A stretch of DNA of 64,000 nucleotides from Ideonella sp. MAG2 (GCA_004359425.1 PTEU01000001.1:587073-651072), one strand, 5' to 3'. Shown: positions 6,169 through 15,919, counted from the stretch's first letter. The notes: generated from the sequence alone by a model not told the origin. Program-made: numbers and translations.

Positions 6169-8040
6169 ATGAGCTGGTCTGGTGGCGCCGCGCCCCGCTT
6201 GCTGCTGGGGCCGTGGTTGGTGGATGGCCCTGCGCACCGCCTGGTGCAGGGTGAGCAGCGCGTGGCCCTGGAGCCCCTGCACATGGCCGTGCTGCTGGCC
6301 CTGTGCGAGCGCGTGGGCCGCGTGGTCTCTGCCGACGAACTGCTGGCCGCCTGCTGGCGCGGCGAGCCCTTGGGCGACAACCCCGTCCACAAAGCCATTG
6401 CCGCGCTGCGCCGCGCCCTGGGCGACAGCGCCACCGCACCGCAGTTCATCGAGACCATCCGCAAGCAAGGCTACCGGCTCATTTCAACCGTACAAGTCTT
6501 GGGTGACCAAGGCCCGCGTGGCCGCACCGGCGCCTGGACGGCGGGCTCGCCCTTCCAGGCCCTGCTGCGCGCCCTGGTCGAAGCCCGCCTGCTGGTGACC
6601 GACCAAGTGGGTGGCCGGGTGGGCTTCAGGGTGGCGCACGAAGCCCTGCTGCGCCGCTGGCCCCGTGTCACCACCTGGGTCGCCCAGCATCAACTGAGCC
6701 TGAGCACCCGCGACGAGCTGCACCCCTGGGTGCAACGTTGGCGTGATGAACAAGGTGCCTCTGCCTATCTGCTGCCGCAGGGGCCATTGCTTTCCCGCGC
6801 GCGTGAAGGCCTGGTCACTCATCTTGAACTGTTTACCGAAGACGAGCGCCAGTTTGTGCGGCGCTCGGTGCTGCGCCACCAGCGCAAACGCCAATGGCGC
6901 TGGGCGGCCGTGGCGGCCAGCGTGGCGCTGGCGGCGGTGACCTCTTGGATGGCCGTGCACAACCTGGAGCTGGCCCACCAAGCCCAAGCCCGCGAGCGCG
7001 AAAGCCAGCGCCTCAGCAGCTTTATGCTGGGCGAGCTGGCCGACCAACTGCGCCCCCTGGGCAAGCTAGACCTATTGGGCAGCCTGGGCGCCATTGCCAT
7101 CAAACGTGCCCGATGGGCTGAAGCGCAGCAAGCCTTTGAAGAGGGGCGGCGCTTGGCTCAGGCGGCATTGGCCGACGAACCCGATAACGCTGCACATGAG
7201 TCCATCTTGAATGAAACCGAAACCTGGCTGGGCGTGGTGGCCTATGTGCAAGGGCAGCCGGTGAAGGCGTTGGAGTGGTATGACGGGCCTCTGAAACGCA
7301 TGGCGAAGCGCGCGAGCACCAGCGGCGAAGCGGCCCTAGAAAGTTGGATTCGCGGTGGACTCTTGCGTCGTACTGCAGACGCTCGTGTTGCCATGGCAGA
7401 CCGAGAACGCGCACGCCAAGACCTGCAGTCGGCCGCCGCCGCTCTGAGTTCTGCTTGGCGAAGTGAGCCGTCAAACGTGAACTGGGAAATCCACTTGGTG
7501 ATCGCTAAGGCTCAGCTCGCACTGCTAGAGGCCTCTGGGGCCAAGGGTGTGAGTGCGAAGCTTGGCGCAGTGCTTTCTGAGCTTTCTGTGGCGGCGGGTC
7601 GTAGCGACAGCAAGGCTGAGCCCTATGGTCGAGCCAAAGTCCTCTTGGGCTTGTTGAGGGCAAAGCAGGCCCTGGAGACTGGAGATGCATCGGCCGCCAT
7701 ACGGGCCTGTGACGATGCCAAAGCTTTGCTCGACGATGTTTATAAGGCTGCGCCCGATTGGCAACTCGACCAACTGAGAGGCCAGTTAGCCATGATTGGG
7801 CTCGCAGCCTTGAATGCGCTCAATGCCGATGCTGAGCGCCAAAGATGGTGCGAGCAAATGCAAACGGCTTTGGCCCCGGCACTGGCCTCTGGCCATGCCG
7901 GCGTGGTTCTGGAGGCAAGCCTGCACCTGCAGGCTTGCACTGGAAGCCGCACACCCACCCCGGAAGACTGGCAGCGCCTTAGCGCTGGTGGCTACCGCGT
8001 GGTATGGGTGAGCGGCAAGATGTTCCCCTTCAATCAGTAA
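6169..8040 (+). CDS. Winged-helix/STAND-type protein lacking its NTPase domain
   Basis: Residues 9-107 form an OmpR/PhoB-type winged helix (HKAIAALRRALGD, FIETIRKQGYRL). At residues 127-133 the text jumps from GSPF, which in homologues opens the nSTAND1 NTPase module, straight to ALLRALVEARLLVTD. That segment, together with VAHEALLRRWPR, normally closes the module. About 400 residues with the P-loop and Walker B are therefore absent, in frame. A single membrane segment follows at about 243-263. The rest (about 265-623) is a helical TPR-like region without a motif I can name. Complete homologues are thought to be membrane-anchored signalling ATPases. The gene lies 21 bp upstream of the next unknown gene. 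Confidence 0.7.
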   Translation: MSWSGGAAPRLLLGPWLVDGPAHRLVQGEQRVALEPLHMAVLLALCERVGRVVSADELLAACWRGEPLGDNPVHKAIAALRRALGDSATAPQFIETIRKQGYRLISTVQVLGDQGPRGRTGAWTAGSPFQALLRALVEARLLVTDQVGGRVGFRVAHEALLRRWPRVTTWVAQHQLSLSTRDELHPWVQRWRDEQGASAYLLPQGPLLSRAREGLVTHLELFTEDERQFVRRSVLRHQRKRQWRWAAVAASVALAAVTSWMAVHNLELAHQAQARERESQRLSSFMLGELADQLRPLGKLDLLGSLGAIAIKRARWAEAQQAFEEGRRLAQAALADEPDNAAHESILNETETWLGVVAYVQGQPVKALEWYDGPLKRMAKRASTSGEAALESWIRGGLLRRTADARVAMADRERARQDLQSAAAALSSAWRSEPSNVNWEIHLVIAKAQLALLEASGAKGVSAKLGAVLSELSVAAGRSDSKAEPYGRAKVLLGLLRAKQALETGDASAAIRACDDAKALLDDVYKAAPDWQLDQLRGQLAMIGLAALNALNADAERQRWCEQMQTALAPALASGHAGVVLEASLHLQACTGSRTPTPEDWQRLSAGGYRVVWVSGKMFPFNQ

Positions 8041-8061
8041 ACCCAAAGGAAGACCAACACC

Positions 8062-8505
8062 ATGACGACCCAAACCCCTAAGCCCCTGGAAATGGCCACC
8101 TACTATGTGGTGCCCGTGCGCAGCGGCGGTGACAAACACGCCCAACAATGTCGCTACTTCAACCCCAAAGGTGAACCCGTCTCCGCTGACCAGCTCAATT
8201 GCCACGCGCAGGGCTATAGCAACGACTTTGTTTGCTTGGCCCAGCCCACTGCCGATCAGCTAGCTAAGTGGCAGGCGGTGCCTGAGGGCATTGACCAAGA
8301 GGCAGAGCTGTTTGCGGCTGTTGCCAAGACCCTTGGCGGCAGCTACCAATTGCCCAATATGTTCATGGCGCGAGAGCGGCGCGTGGTGGTGCCGGTGGCG
8401 GACAACAGCGAGCGCGGGTTGCTCTTGATATTCGCTCATGGAGGAGCCGACCACCCGGGCTATCTGACGGCCAGCACTGATCCAATCATCAGAAACACGC
8501 CCTGA
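8062..8505 (+). CDS. Hypothetical protein downstream of the winged-helix gene
   Basis: The 147-residue soluble protein begins with YYVVPVRSGG near residue 14. It contains an acidic middle region and ends with a hydrophobic strand (GLLLIFAHGG). There is no signal peptide or membrane segment. It starts 21 bases after the previous stop, behind aaaggaagacc, so it is very probably cotranscribed with the winged-helix/STAND gene and may be its partner. I do not recognise the family. Confidence 0.6.
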   Translation: MTTQTPKPLEMATYYVVPVRSGGDKHAQQCRYFNPKGEPVSADQLNCHAQGYSNDFVCLAQPTADQLAKWQAVPEGIDQEAELFAAVAKTLGGSYQLPNMFMARERRVVVPVADNSERGLLLIFAHGGADHPGYLTASTDPIIRNTP

Positions 8506-8645
8506 TTGCAAGCGTGCACCATGGGGGAATGCGGTTGCGGGCCATGCGCTGAGGCCAAACGCCTCGTTGCGCCTTTCGAGGCTTCGGCTAGAGACGGAGA
8601 ATCGCTGTACTTCTGATTTGCAGCGCCTCCTAGAGCCTGACCATC

Positions 8646-9653
8646 ATGTCCGTTTTCCAGACCACTCGCCGCACGATCCTACAACTGATTGGCAGCCTGC
8701 CCATATTCAGGGCTGCGCCAAGTAAGGCTGCCGACACCTTCTCGCTCATCCCTGCGCTGGCGCCCGGCCAGGTCATGTGCTATCAGCTGGAGTCGCGTGT
8801 CGTGCGCAATAGTGCAATGGCGCACCGAACGCGGTCGACGGTAACGCTGGAGATCGTCGAAGACCTGCCGGATGGTTGGCGCGCGCGCTGGACCTCCACA
8901 AACAGCACGCTCTTGGAAGCGGACCCTCGCATGCGCCCGCTGCTGGAGGTCATGCTGGGTTTGTGGAACGGTGCTTCGTTCGACCTGCTGCTTGACTGCG
9001 GCGGCCGCGTAGTCGATTTGGCGGACCACGAGGCCGTGCGAGCGCTGGGTGAGATCAGCCTCGAGCGTATCGTCGCCGAGCTGGCCCGTGACCCCCAGCG
9101 CGCGCCCATGGCGGCGCCTATCAGGGCCGCCTTAGCACCAACGCTGGCCGAGGGTGGTCTGCTTGCTCAGAGTCTGCTGAAGGAGCCCAGAATCCTCTTG
9201 GGAGCGATGGGGCAAGAGTTCCGTGTCGGTGAGCCGCTGGAGGTTCGTACCCGAATCCCCTCACCGCTTGGCACAGGCGAGATCCCCGTACTGGGCCGCT
9301 ACAAGGTGAGAGGCCTTGCGCCGCATCAGGCGCAGGCCGACATTGGATGGCTGATGGTGATCGATAGAGCCGGTGCTGCGCAAACGGTGGGCGACGAGAT
9401 CAATGCACTGCTGCCAGACGCGGTAATGACCGCGTCAACGGCTGCGGGACAAGGCAGTGGACGCACCCCTCGCGAAGAGATTGCGGATGCCCTGTCCACG
9501 CTGGACTTTGACGACCGAGGGGACTACATCGTTGATACGACGAGCGCATGGCCGATTCGGGTTCGCCATGAACGCCAAGTTTCAGCGGGTGCGGGTTCAC
9601 ACTTGGAGGCTGTCGAGTTCACGCCTCTTGGGGATTGGCCTACCAACGTTTGA
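8646..9653 (+). CDS. Hypothetical exported protein with a Tat-like leader
   Basis: The 335-residue product begins with a twin-arginine-like leader (TTRRTILQLIGSLP, then an AAPSKAA cleavage region). The mature part is beta-rich (VMCYQLESRVV, TVTLEIVEDL, RARWTST) and ends in DYIVDTTSAWPIRVRHERQV, a pattern seen in periplasmic DUF6263-like barrels. No enzyme motif is visible. It lies 140 bp after the previous gene, separated by a GC-rich palindromic stretch. Export is inferred from the leader. Confidence 0.55.
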   Translation: MSVFQTTRRTILQLIGSLPIFRAAPSKAADTFSLIPALAPGQVMCYQLESRVVRNSAMAHRTRSTVTLEIVEDLPDGWRARWTSTNSTLLEADPRMRPLLEVMLGLWNGASFDLLLDCGGRVVDLADHEAVRALGEISLERIVAELARDPQRAPMAAPIRAALAPTLAEGGLLAQSLLKEPRILLGAMGQEFRVGEPLEVRTRIPSPLGTGEIPVLGRYKVRGLAPHQAQADIGWLMVIDRAGAAQTVGDEINALLPDAVMTASTAAGQGSGRTPREEIADALSTLDFDDRGDYIVDTTSAWPIRVRHERQVSAGAGSHLEAVEFTPLGDWPTNV

Positions 9654-9726
9654 CGAGCCCATTGGTCCATTGAGCTGAGAGCTGCAGTCAAGCGGTCTTG
9701 ATGAACGAATGGATCGCCCTGAATGC

Positions 9727-10458
9727 TCATACTGCCGCTTCCCCATTGGGTGCAGCGCGCAGCACCATGAACAGCCGCGCACTGTAGAACGAGCTGCTGG
9801 GCTCCCATCCGCATGATGCCAACGTCGTCAAGCCTGCCGGCCAGGGCTCGTTGTCCTTGAGTGCCTCGAAGGTGAACTCGCCATTGATGTTTGCGGCGTA
9901 AAAACGAAACCAATGAAGATCTTGGTCCAGGGGGGCGCACTGGATCACCGCCGCCAGCTTCGGCATCAGCGCCATCGGAAGCGAGAACTTGACATCGGAG
10001 GAACTGCGCGTGCCGACATTGCCAATGAAGGCCCTGAACTGACGGCCCATGACAGACCATGACTGAATCTCGACCTGCTCCGGATCGTGCTGAGACCAGA
10101 GCGCCGACAACAGGACGTGGAAGGAGTTGATCGTGAAGTTCCTGAACCCGTCCGCCAAACCGGCATCACCAGCACCACTGCCGACGAAGCACTCTTCAAT
10201 GAGCACGTCGTCTCGGACCAGTACGTCCACGTCAAGCTGTCCATGAGCCTCCCCGGGCCACCAAGTACCCCGGATGGCTGGGAGATCCCCGTTGGGAACA
10301 ACCCATTCCTTATGAACCGAAGCTGGCAAGCCGTGGCCCTTAAACAGTTCAAGCAGCCAGGCCTGAATAGTGGACCCGGGGCCTTTCTCCAGAACGGATT
10401 TAGGCGGGTTGACTACTGACTTGTTCTTCTTGCCGAAGAGACTTCGGAATAATCCCAT
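9727..10458 (-). CDS. DUF6348-like protein
   Basis: The 243-residue protein starts with a short basic N-terminus (FGKKNK), then has GTWWPGEAHGQLDVDVLVRD and ECFVGSGAG. Its C-terminal segment DLHWFRFYAANING precedes WEPSSSFYSAR. This layout resembles the DUF6348 family of cytosolic proteins often found beside toxin-immunity or defence genes. The family name is a recollection, not a search result. ATG at 10458 follows GAGGACGCCTCC. It is transcribed towards the previous gene and away from the large STAND gene, in a 262-bp gap where I see no other gene. Confidence 0.5.
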   Translation of the reverse strand: MGLFRSLFGKKNKSVVNPPKSVLEKGPGSTIQAWLLELFKGHGLPASVHKEWVVPNGDLPAIRGTWWPGEAHGQLDVDVLVRDDVLIEECFVGSGAGDAGLADGFRNFTINSFHVLLSALWSQHDPEQVEIQSWSVMGRQFRAFIGNVGTRSSSDVKFSLPMALMPKLAAVIQCAPLDQDLHWFRFYAANINGEFTFEALKDNEPWPAGLTTLASCGWEPSSSFYSARLFMVLRAAPNGEAAV

Positions 10459-10720
10459 GGAGGCGTCCTCAAGACAGGGCTGAAACCCATTCTGGCATTG
10501 GCTTCAAGCGGTTTGGGGGCGCCGACGCAGCCTTGTGTCGAGACTGGTGCTGGGCAGCATTCAGTTCAAGTCGGCTTCATGACACGAGGGAAGCTCAAGG
10601 CCGAGCAACCACAGGCCCCGCTAAGTCCAAAGACTGCTTTCAAATGGCTTGGCGGTCAAGGTGATCATCCGCAACTTCACCTGATCCGCGAAGCAAAGCC
10701 GCTCGTAGCAGGTCATTACA

Positions 10721-13700
10721 TTACTCGAACCGCTCGCGCTCTTCGTTGATCTCTTCTCGTTGAATTGCGCGGTCGTGTGATTCGATCTCAGCTTCAATCC
10801 ACTGATTCACCTGGAATTCAAATTCAGTAGCGAGCCATCGCCGCAAGATGTCCCGCTTGCGCCTCAAATGCTGGCTGGCAGGCCCGGTCCATGAGTCTGT
10901 GTGGAACGAGGCACTGATTCCTGAGCGCACTCCCTCGATGTGTCCATACCAGATCAGCAGATGCCTCGTCAGTCGTCCACCGTGTTCATCATCAAGCGAT
11001 GGCACCACTGCATGAGCGATCAGTGCAGCTCGGGTGTCCGGGTCTAGCTCTACCCAGTCCAATACCAAGCGCTCCGGCAAGGCTACTATGGGACCTTGCG
11101 GCACAACTGCGTCGAACAAGTGGCTACTACCCTTCAGCCATTCATATAAATCACTCCTCCAAGCTGGCAGGGTGGCCTCGAACTGTTTTGCGATGACCCT
11201 CCAAGCACTCTCGGGATCAAGGCGGACCAGTTCGCCGCTGAGTTCTTCAATGGTGCGGTTATAGCTAAGTGCATAGTCCTTCCCCATTGCATCGAGAATT
11301 GCGTCTAGCAATGGGGCCGCCAACGACCTGTTTGCACTCACCAACCGTGAGCTGACGCGCTTCCAGTCGTATTGGAATGAAGGGTGGGTATGTTGTGATC
11401 CCGGGATCGTGAGCAGCACAACATCGAAGGCAAAGTCGGCACCACAAGGAATCGGTTGATCCGCCGAAACAGAACTCATTAGGGCTACCAGCTGTTGTAG
11501 TGCATCCGAGGTCGTTCGCCCTCGGATCAAGCGGAACAGCCGTTCCAGCTGAGACTTCGGCACCGAGTTCAAGTACTCACCGACCCGCAGATAACCAAAA
11601 CTTGAGGGCTCGATCCACTCTGCCTCAAGGGCTTCGAGACAGAGGTTGAACGCACTCTCTCGGAAATCGGATCGCACAGCCATTTCTGCGCCGAGTTTCG
11701 CCGTACTGCGATTCTTTAGCATCCCCTGGAGCCACGCCTCGAAAGCCTCAGGAGACTGCTCCTGCATGCGAGTCAGGTAGCCATGAAGACAGTGAGAGTC
11801 CACGCAACTCAGAGAGATTTTTGTGAGCGCGGGAAGCAGCGATCTATCTTTGTCCTTTTCCGCCAGTTGCTCACCGAAATGCCAAATCGCAGGTGAATTG
11901 CTCGCTGAAGCGAAAAGCTGCGAAATCTCATCGATGAGGGCCGGCTTCGCAGCAATTCGCCCCGCAAGCGCTGCGACTAGAGCTTTGGCGTGAGAGGGAG
12001 ACCGATCGTCCCGAACGCTGTACCTCTCCTCCCACTCAAGCCAATCAACATCGAGGACGTACCTCTGAAACCGGCTGCCTAGGTCACGGCGTGCATAGCT
12101 CCGGGCTAGGCGCCTGAGACGGCGGCTCAATTCATAGTGCTCGTCAATCTCCCGATACTTGTTTCCGCGCCAGAAGAACTTGTTCAGCAAGGTTGGGGCC
12201 ATGGCAACATCGCGCACCAGTTCCTCTAGCACCTGGAACGCGAGTTCGGTGCACGTCGGCGTGCGGAGCTGCTGTTCGACTGCCTCCAGCAGCGTAGAGC
12301 AGACTTGTGGGCGCAGCTCAGCAGGCCATGTAATGGTCTCATTGATCAGTGACTCGAAGTAAGCACGGTACGCCTGCCACCAGGCGCTGTAGGTTGCAGG
12401 AATCCATAGCTTCGCTCGCTCTCGCAGTCCCTGATATTCCGGCCCGATGAACCGGTAACCCACGCCGCGAGTGTTCAAAGCTGCCGAAGCTGCCTTCAAT
12501 CCAAGTACGCGCTCTGCATTGGTGCTTGCTCGCAAGAGCCCCAAGAGGGCGGGGAGTCTCTGCTCGGGACTGGCCTCAGTTGCAGCCGCTTCTGGACCAA
12601 TGCGAAACAGGCCGACCAGTGTGCCGGTCGAGTTGTTGGAATTGCTAGAGTTTTCATTCACCGCGAGCCGCGCCAGAGCAGTCAAGGCTCTCACAGTGAA
12701 CTGTGGCCACACGGCGATCTTTTCGAGCGCCCAAACTATGTGCTGACGATCCTTTTCAAACGCAGCAAGCTCTGCATCCGACCAGTTGCCGAACGTGATC
12801 TCGAGTAGCCGCAGGACTGCACCGGGATTTGCTTCGGCGAGAGTTGAAAGAAACCGTGATCCCGTCGATGAGGTCAGCAACGCATGGCTGGAAAACAGGC
12901 CATCAGACTTCAGAATCTTTTCTACGACATGCTCAGCTTCCTTACCTTCAGCGAACCTGAATTTGCTCAGAAACCATGAGCGAAGCGATGCTGGCATGGA
13001 CTCAAATTCGGACACCAAATCGAAACCTCTTCCGTAACGTGTCCAGAACTGCTGCCAAAGGTAGATGTGAAGCGCCTTAGGCACGAAGAATAGTGTCCTG
13101 CTGCCTTGCAGGACGCGCCTAGCCCTCAGGCTCTGAACGATCTCCTGGAAACGTGCCCAGCCGATCGTTTGGTCCACTCTGTGGATCAACTGCGAGATGT
13201 ACTGAGCTTCATCGGATACGGGGTCCTCGTACCCGAAACGACTGAACAATGCGAGGTGGTGAGTCACGCAGTCGACTTGTCGCGAACTTGCGTCCTCAAG
13301 TGCGCTGTGGCCGTGCAGGAACCTAGTCCACAGAGGCACGGTGGAAGGCGGCCGTAGCAAATCATCAGGGTTGGCACGTAGATTCTCTGCAACAGCATGT
13401 GCAACTCGCGGGGAGCCCTCGCAGATAGAAACCCAACGATCAAGCTCCCTGGAGTCTCCAACCCGGTCTGCGAGGATGCCTCTGATGGTGTCGTTTGGAA
13501 GGCGGGGGGCCTGGAAGCGCAAAATTTCGCCGTCATGGGTTCCATCTTGACCGTGATCTAGAGTGATCAGCTTCAGTGCGCCACAGCGCGTCTTCAAGTG
13601 CCGCCATACATCGACCATCTCCGACTCGGACAGGTCGTCAAGCACCAGCACGAGTGGCTTCGTCCACTCAGTGCGAAGCAATTGCCGGAAAAGTGCAGTT

Positions 13701-14497
13701 TGAGCGAACTTGGAGCCATCGCAGAAGTAGAGGACTGAAGGCGCGATTTGTGGAGTCCTAAGCGCCTCAAGAACCATCCTCGTCTTGCCTAACCCAGGCT
13801 CACCCAACAACCGGATGTGCTTCGCATTGCCTTCAATCCCTGCTCGAATCTGCTCAACCAGTTCCGTCTGAGCCGCCGCAGGCCGGAACGAATTGGCCAT
13901 GTGCGCATCACCGGCCCATTCGTCAAGCACCCAGCCTTCACTACTGCCCTCAGACGCAAGACCTGCCGCGATTCCAGGATAACGCTCGAAAAAGCTAGAA
14001 AGTTGGCTGGCTCCCAGTACATCCACCAGACCGACGTATCCAATGACGCCCACAGACTCCAGCACGCCGACGATGTGATCGCAGGCTTTGCTTCGTTGCA
14101 GAGGCGTGAGATCGTGACCCGTGCAAACGACTACATAGCGGCCCCTACTTGCGGTCAACCGCGCCACGGCAGGGAAGAGCTTCCCTGCGCTGTTGAGCAG
14201 CTCTCCGCGGATAGAGCTCTTGGTCCACGGCTTAAACGAGGTGCCGGACTTCAGTTGAATGCCGGTCAGCCCGCTGGAGAAGAAGCAGTCAGCGGGAATC
14301 AATGCATCTTGGGGCGTGTTGACTTCGGCATCTATACCGCCGTCCGCTACAGTGAGTCGGCTCGATATCGTGACAGTCGCTGGATTGAGCTTTGCGTAGC
14401 TTGTCTCTGCTTTGAGAAGTCCCGTCAAAGCTTCCACAGCTCGCTCAGCAGTAAGTGCGAGTACCGATGAAATGGGGACACTGATCAATGAGCTCAT
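10721..14497 (-). CDS. STAND NTPase with N-terminal PD-(D/E)XK-like nuclease domain
   Basis: The 1258-residue protein has three parts. Residues 1-170 resemble the DUF4365/Mrr-like restriction fold, with D56 in GGIDAEV and Q81-x-K83 in GIQLKSG as a candidate D...QxK active site. Residues 200-480 are a STAND-type P-loop NTPase: Walker A GEPGLGKT at 232-239, Walker B VLVLDD at 283-288. Residues 500-1258 form a long helical array with no recognised repeats. Nuclease, STAND NTPase and helical sensor in this order is the architecture of Avs-type antiviral proteins, although this one is shorter than typical Avs proteins. It is a single gene with its own promoter region. Antiphage function is inferred from architecture alone. 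Confidence 0.7.
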   Translation of the reverse strand: MSSLISVPISSVLALTAERAVEALTGLLKAETSYAKLNPATVTISSRLTVADGGIDAEVNTPQDALIPADCFFSSGLTGIQLKSGTSFKPWTKSSIRGELLNSAGKLFPAVARLTASRGRYVVVCTGHDLTPLQRSKACDHIVGVLESVGVIGYVGLVDVLGASQLSSFFERYPGIAAGLASEGSSEGWVLDEWAGDAHMANSFRPAAAQTELVEQIRAGIEGNAKHIRLLGEPGLGKTRMVLEALRTPQIAPSVLYFCDGSKFAQTALFRQLLRTEWTKPLVLVLDDLSESEMVDVWRHLKTRCGALKLITLDHGQDGTHDGEILRFQAPRLPNDTIRGILADRVGDSRELDRWVSICEGSPRVAHAVAENLRANPDDLLRPPSTVPLWTRFLHGHSALEDASSRQVDCVTHHLALFSRFGYEDPVSDEAQYISQLIHRVDQTIGWARFQEIVQSLRARRVLQGSRTLFFVPKALHIYLWQQFWTRYGRGFDLVSEFESMPASLRSWFLSKFRFAEGKEAEHVVEKILKSDGLFSSHALLTSSTGSRFLSTLAEANPGAVLRLLEITFGNWSDAELAAFEKDRQHIVWALEKIAVWPQFTVRALTALARLAVNENSSNSNNSTGTLVGLFRIGPEAAATEASPEQRLPALLGLLRASTNAERVLGLKAASAALNTRGVGYRFIGPEYQGLRERAKLWIPATYSAWWQAYRAYFESLINETITWPAELRPQVCSTLLEAVEQQLRTPTCTELAFQVLEELVRDVAMAPTLLNKFFWRGNKYREIDEHYELSRRLRRLARSYARRDLGSRFQRYVLDVDWLEWEERYSVRDDRSPSHAKALVAALAGRIAAKPALIDEISQLFASASNSPAIWHFGEQLAEKDKDRSLLPALTKISLSCVDSHCLHGYLTRMQEQSPEAFEAWLQGMLKNRSTAKLGAEMAVRSDFRESAFNLCLEALEAEWIEPSSFGYLRVGEYLNSVPKSQLERLFRLIRGRTTSDALQQLVALMSSVSADQPIPCGADFAFDVVLLTIPGSQHTHPSFQYDWKRVSSRLVSANRSLAAPLLDAILDAMGKDYALSYNRTIEELSGELVRLDPESAWRVIAKQFEATLPAWRSDLYEWLKGSSHLFDAVVPQGPIVALPERLVLDWVELDPDTRAALIAHAVVPSLDDEHGGRLTRHLLIWYGHIEGVRSGISASFHTDSWTGPASQHLRRKRDILRRWLATEFEFQVNQWIEAEIESHDRAIQREEINEERERFE

Positions 14498-14758
14498 TCA
14501 GAGGTATCAGGTTGAGATGGCCCAGATATTCTGCAGTTTTTCCCGTGTCGGCGACGGATCGCCGTCGTGCTTGACACGATTCATGCACTGCCTATCCCCC
14601 TAACCATTACTTGGACAGCAATGGGCGCTCCCCTCACCGGGTGGCGGCATTTTCCGCATGGAAGTACTGACCTGTATCCCGTTACTCGAACTTTGCACTC
14701 CATGTGCATTCGGCTGCTTTTGTCTAACTTTATCGAATCCCAAGTCACAGCACCCCCC

Positions 14759-15919
14759 TCACGCCTTAAACGTCACCCAAGGCCGCAACCGCGCTACCCC
14801 CTCAATCAGCCCTGCATCCACCTGCGCATCAATCACGGCCCCAATGGGCTTGTAGGCCTGCGGTGCTTCTTCGATCAAGCGTTCTTCCCTCAGCGTTACG
14901 CATTGCCAATCAGCTCCTGATGTTGGCGTTGGTTTGGTGCCGCGTGTCTCTTGGCGGCGTATGCGCCTGCCTGCCCCGTGGCTGCAAGACCAGAGCCAAT
15001 CAGCATGGCCCAGCCCTCGGGCGATGTAGGAGGCGTCGCCCATAGGCCCTGCCAGTGCATACAACTTGCTTTCCGGGTGGCGCACGCCCGCAGGCCAGGC
15101 CTCACGTGCGCGGTCCATCCACCGGCCGCCCACAAAAAAGCCAACATCGCGTGAGCCGCTGTGGATCATCACCACCACGTCGCCAGCCTTCAGGCCATGG
15201 GCATAGGCCGCGTGTCTGTCCAGCACCTTGTCCACGACTTGAAGCTCAACAAAGTGGTTACCGCCACCGGGCGTGCCCAAGCACGGGTCTCGAAAGACCT
15301 CGCGTCCGCTGACAAAGGCCTCCGGCGCATAGCGTGAGTTTGCAGACAGGCTCTCAAGGCCAATGCAACGCGACACTTCTTCGGCCAGGCGGTTGCGGTC
15401 CACGCTGCTCCACAGCCCTTCCGGCTGAATCTTGTCGATGAAGGCCATGGGGCCTGCATCGAACAGGGCCTTGAACGCGCTGGTATGCGTGGGAATGTTG
15501 CGCTCGCTTTCAAGCAGCACGGCTTGCAAGCGCGCAAAGAGTTCTGACTTTCGTGGCGCAAGCTGGGCCAAAGACATGCCTGTCGTCAGCAGGCGCATGC
15601 CGCAATTGATGTCGGTGCCTATGGCCGCTGGAATGACCACATCCATCGGTGTGGCAACAACGGCGCCCACAGGGGCAATGGCGCCTGGGTGAAAGTCTGG
15701 CGTTGCGCAGGCGGCGCAAACCGCAGCGTCACCATGGGGCGTCTTGACGGACGCAAATGCCAGCAGTTGCTTGACCGCCTTTTCCTCCAGCGGCAGTGAT
15801 GCGGGCAGGAGGATCGTCGCCTCGGTGGTTTCGTTGCGGACGGTGTAGACGCCGCCTTCGTAGCGCAGGTCTATGTGTGAGCGCGCGAAAGCTCTTTGAA
15901 GTCGGGTGAGTTTAGACAT
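14759..15919 (-). CDS. rtcB: RtcB-family RNA ligase with an internal deletion
   Basis: RtcB joins RNA 3'-phosphate or cyclic-phosphate ends to 5'-OH ends using GTP and Mn2+. Visible hallmarks are GTDINCGMR (D103, C106), GGGNHFVEL (H222), IHSGSRDVG (H253) and SHGAGRR (H314, the guanylylated His position). Between LYALAGPM (to residue 293) and GDASYIARGLGHADW, however, the stretch carrying the PHN metal-ligand histidine is absent. I estimate a loss of about 80-90 residues, in frame, at about 15037-15050. At 386 residues it is shorter than close homologues should be. The ligand loss predicts an inactive enzyme. No rtcR or rtcA is nearby. Confidence 0.8.
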   Translation of the reverse strand: MSKLTRLQRAFARSHIDLRYEGGVYTVRNETTEATILLPASLPLEEKAVKQLLAFASVKTPHGDAAVCAACATPDFHPGAIAPVGAVVATPMDVVIPAAIGTDINCGMRLLTTGMSLAQLAPRKSELFARLQAVLLESERNIPTHTSAFKALFDAGPMAFIDKIQPEGLWSSVDRNRLAEEVSRCIGLESLSANSRYAPEAFVSGREVFRDPCLGTPGGGNHFVELQVVDKVLDRHAAYAHGLKAGDVVVMIHSGSRDVGFFVGGRWMDRAREAWPAGVRHPESKLYALAGPMGDASYIARGLGHADWLWSCSHGAGRRIRRQETRGTKPTPTSGADWQCVTLREERLIEEAPQAYKPIGAVIDAQVDAGLIEGVARLRPWVTFKA

